From positions 5,589,001-5,653,000 of the forward strand of contig NC_134029.1 of the NCBI RefSeq assembly GCF_964204645.1: a stretch of DNA of 64,000 bases. Reading direction: 5' to 3'. The position numbers were made by a program, and so were the translations under genes. Source of the DNA: Tubulanus polymorphus (Eukaryota; Nemertea; Palaeonemertea; Tubulaniformes; Tubulanidae). This document shows positions 61,359 to 64,000 of the stretch, piece by piece. The notes beneath the pieces were generated by a model. That model was given only the letters and a program-made list of their open reading frames with translations. It was not told the DNA's origin and did not search any database. The stretch's first letter is position 1. Every line of letters starts with the position of its first letter.

Positions 61359-63333
61359 GATTCATTTATTTTTACCTAAACTTTAAAAACTTTGCTAGAT
61401 TTAAAACCATTAGGAACAGCTTACGATCGATTTTTTTAGACTATTTAAGGACAAAGGGGCAACTTCATGGAGAAGACTTAATTGGAGGAAAATGTTCATT
61501 TAGATTCATTTTTACCTCTGATAACTATTATCTACTATTTAATCTGGAAATATTTATAAACCTTTGTATTTTATGTTAACTTGTATTCATATGTGACTTG
61601 GTAGATTTTAAGAAAACTGTAAAATACAAAGATGAATTTACACCGTAGATACTGTTTCGTTGTAGCCAAATCTAAAATCTTAGATAGCCTAATTACTATT
61701 AAGTAACATATGTATAATTATGAAGATGATGCAATATAGGGGTTGTATAGAATGATAATCGAAAGTAGATTAATTCAATTAGGTTTTTGTAAAATATTTT
61801 TTTTCTATTTTTCTGCTTATGTTATTGGCTTCATTAGCTGAGACCAGTGACAGGTGGTAGCATGAGTATGCCAGTACCGGTATATGGATTAAACCCCAAT
61901 AGTATATTTTAAGACCTTTCAAAGTGCATGAACCTGTAATATTATTTCATCACCAACCTATATTGTCAGTTTATCATGATTATATATCGATCATAACCAT
62001 TGTATTCTAGTCGAGTCAACGTCTTTGTTTGGTGACATTCTGTGATTGATTTGTAACATGCTTGATTCTAGAATGATAGTTAATGTAAAAACAACGTTTT
62101 ATATTTTTGGCATTCATAAATGTAATCATAGATTAGAAATGCATTGTAGGTTTGTAAATTGTAGAATTTGTGATAGAAACATTTTAGTTTACTGATAATA
62201 TTCGGAACGTAGCAATGGTTGAATGTTAACTGCACGACTGAACAAAACGCTTTAGATTCCAGCAGCTAACTATTTTATCATCTGTTAGTTATCTGATCTT
62301 TCATTCTTAGATTAGCATTATGATACTACACAATTACATCGGACAATAGTTATTTAGTATAAATCGAATTATTTTATTACTTTCGAGTCTATTTGTCGGC
62401 AAATATTTGTAAAAAAGTTAATTTTGAATTAATTATTAATGCGATGTATAGATTATGTTATATATGGTGGTAAAATATATACATATATTTATTCAATACC
62501 TTTGTTGCTTTGTCTGCGCTATCGCGTCCACTCGACGTTGTTTTCCGACACGGGCGCCGCCTATTGAATAAACGAGGAAACGTATTCTGTTCATCTCGAT
62601 TGATCTGCCCTTTTGTCTATGATACAGCGCTTTTGTTTAAAAAGCATGTATTAGAAATATCATCAAAAAGATAAGAAAGTATTCGTTTAAAGTTTAAAGT
62701 AATTTTACTGAAATTCTGGTAACTATCAACCGTCGAAGGTTGGATCAGAACACCGTGCTGTTCAATCCGATATTTACTTATATATTCAACTTCGATTCAA
62801 TTTATGTTAGCTTTGCGCAGTGGCGGTACCATAGCCAATGAGGATTATCCGAGGCGTGGTTATTGCTAGTTGAAAACTATACCCAATACCCCGCACTGAC
62901 GACCGCAAGGTCGGTAGTGCAATTTTTGATAGCCTCTACGGAGGCAGATTAATGACGAAAATAGAGATTGAAAATCATCCTGACAAACTCGAATTGCTGG
63001 GGCGCAACTCATTCTATCAGCTCAAATTAAAGATTACCCCCAGTTAACAGGCACTTAGGCGTTCATTGTTCACTTTAACTCGTGACTTGATTTCATAAGT
63101 TCACTACATAAAATCCCAACACCTGATAATGGTCTCTAGAAAGAGTCCGAAGGTTTCAATTCTTTATCAATAAATTCCGATTTTAATCTTTTAAATTTGT
63201 TTGCAGTGTCTTTTATAATCCCCTTTCTACCCTCCACCTGAAATTGTGTCCAAGTTTGTAGGCCTACTCAAGGTGTGATGTGAATGAGATGAGGGTACGT
63301 GGAATGTGCTGGGTACTTAGGGGTAGATAATTT

Positions 63334-63576
63334 TCAACGAAAGGAGCAAGGCACACCACTCTTCAGGATTTCATCTTTACTGTCATGAAGCCATAAACAT
63401 CTCAATGCTGTATATTTTCTAGAAAGTACATACTTTGCATCTGGACTTAAGTCATTGGAAATTGCACCAAAAAGCGCTAAACCTTCAATTTGTAGGGAGG
63501 GCCGATCCCCTCGTTTGTGGGATGCCCTTTTTATAGGTTGTGCCACCCTTAACAGTGGTCCCTGGATCCGCCCCTG
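63334..63576 (-). mobile_element. Degraded hAT-like transposon fragment
   Basis: The right end reads CCTGGATCCGCCCCTG, the inverse of the CAGGGGCGGATCC ends of hAT-like MITEs. A roughly 100-codon open frame runs inward from it on the minus strand, but I could not recognise a transposase domain in it. The other end was not found, so the fragment is probably truncated. Confidence 0.45.
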
Positions 63577-64000
63577 GATATTGGTTTTATTTATCCACTC
63601 TCGAATATGACAAGTGCCTATGGAAATAACTGTCGACCTCATATCCGTTTAATTTAAAATGCCTTGTTCGTTATAGTGGGTACCGAACACAATATCATTA
63701 TCGATTCATCATTCTCCGACAAGTAAAGTTATTTCAAGATGCTTCAAGCGCTGCCGGTTTTCCGATACAATCGCAGATAAACTCAATTAAACACTATTTT
63801 GAAAAGCAGATTATTTATTCCCACTGAAACTTAGGCGTTGATAAAATATTAAACGTCGTTGATTCAATTGAATGTCGATGAATGAAATTTCATCCGAAAC
63901 AATTAAAGAACTTGCTCCTGTCAGAGTTGCCGTAATGTATTGGTGGGCCTACTGTAAAAACGATTGTTAATTGTTAATCCACTCTCTAAAATGTATATTG

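Larger units (their letters stand above)
61086..64000. other. BLTP1 3' untranslated region and downstream intergenic DNA
   Basis: No gene is seen. The first canonical AATAAA lies about 270 bases after the stop. Further AATAAA copies near 62568 and 63169 could serve longer transcripts. The remainder is AT-rich, with a degraded hAT-like element near 63334-63576. Confidence 0.65.

Overview
The window is nuclear DNA of an invertebrate animal with introns: about 63 kb, AT-rich outside exons, with GT-AG introns and many short inverted-repeat elements. Three protein genes can be supported. They are the first exon of the ParaHox gene Gsx (minus strand, positions 1059-1494), a complete two-exon ParaHox gene Cdx/caudal (plus strand, 12924-20090), and a complete 67-exon gene for the giant bridge-like lipid transfer protein BLTP1 (KIAA1109/Tweek/LPD-3/Csf1 family; plus strand, 23405-61085). 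The gene set and sequence style suggest a bilaterian, probably a spiralian such as a mollusc, annelid, nemertean or brachiopod relative. The phylum cannot be fixed from the sequence alone.

Layout. Positions 1-1058 are the start of the Gsx intron; its homeodomain exon lies off the left edge. Positions 1495-12923 are an 11.4 kb gene-free interval shared by the two divergent ParaHox genes. It contains short hairpins and repeats, and a compact candidate Cdx promoter with TCF/LEF, CRE-like, CCAAT and YY1-like matches within 350 bp of the Cdx start. Cdx exon 1 (12924-13680) encodes a His-tract-rich N-terminus. A 5.9 kb intron with a 147-bp tandem duplication follows, then exon 2 (19600-20090) with the whole homeodomain. 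Positions 20091-23404 hold the Cdx 3' untranslated region and the spacer before BLTP1. From 23405 to 61085 is BLTP1. Positions 61086-64000 hold its 3' untranslated region and degraded transposon sequence.

BLTP1 was assembled exon by exon from reading frame, splice sites and similarity to the vertebrate protein. The 67 exons sum to 15,201 nt (5,066 codons plus stop), every junction keeps frame, and the length is close to the roughly 5,000 residues of the human protein. One intron (after exon 14) is GC-AG. Inside introns 34, 47 and 53 are at least six further short segments with splice signals, lengths divisible by three and open frames matching the flanking phase. They look like cassette or micro-exons. 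Four of them sit in intron 47.

The two homeobox genes are developmental transcription factors: Gsx acts in neural and anterior patterning, Cdx in posterior and gut patterning. BLTP1 is a housekeeping and neuronal lipid-transport bridge and has no known functional link to them. No Xlox/Pdx homeodomain was seen between Gsx and Cdx, so the cluster is either rearranged or Xlox lies outside the window.
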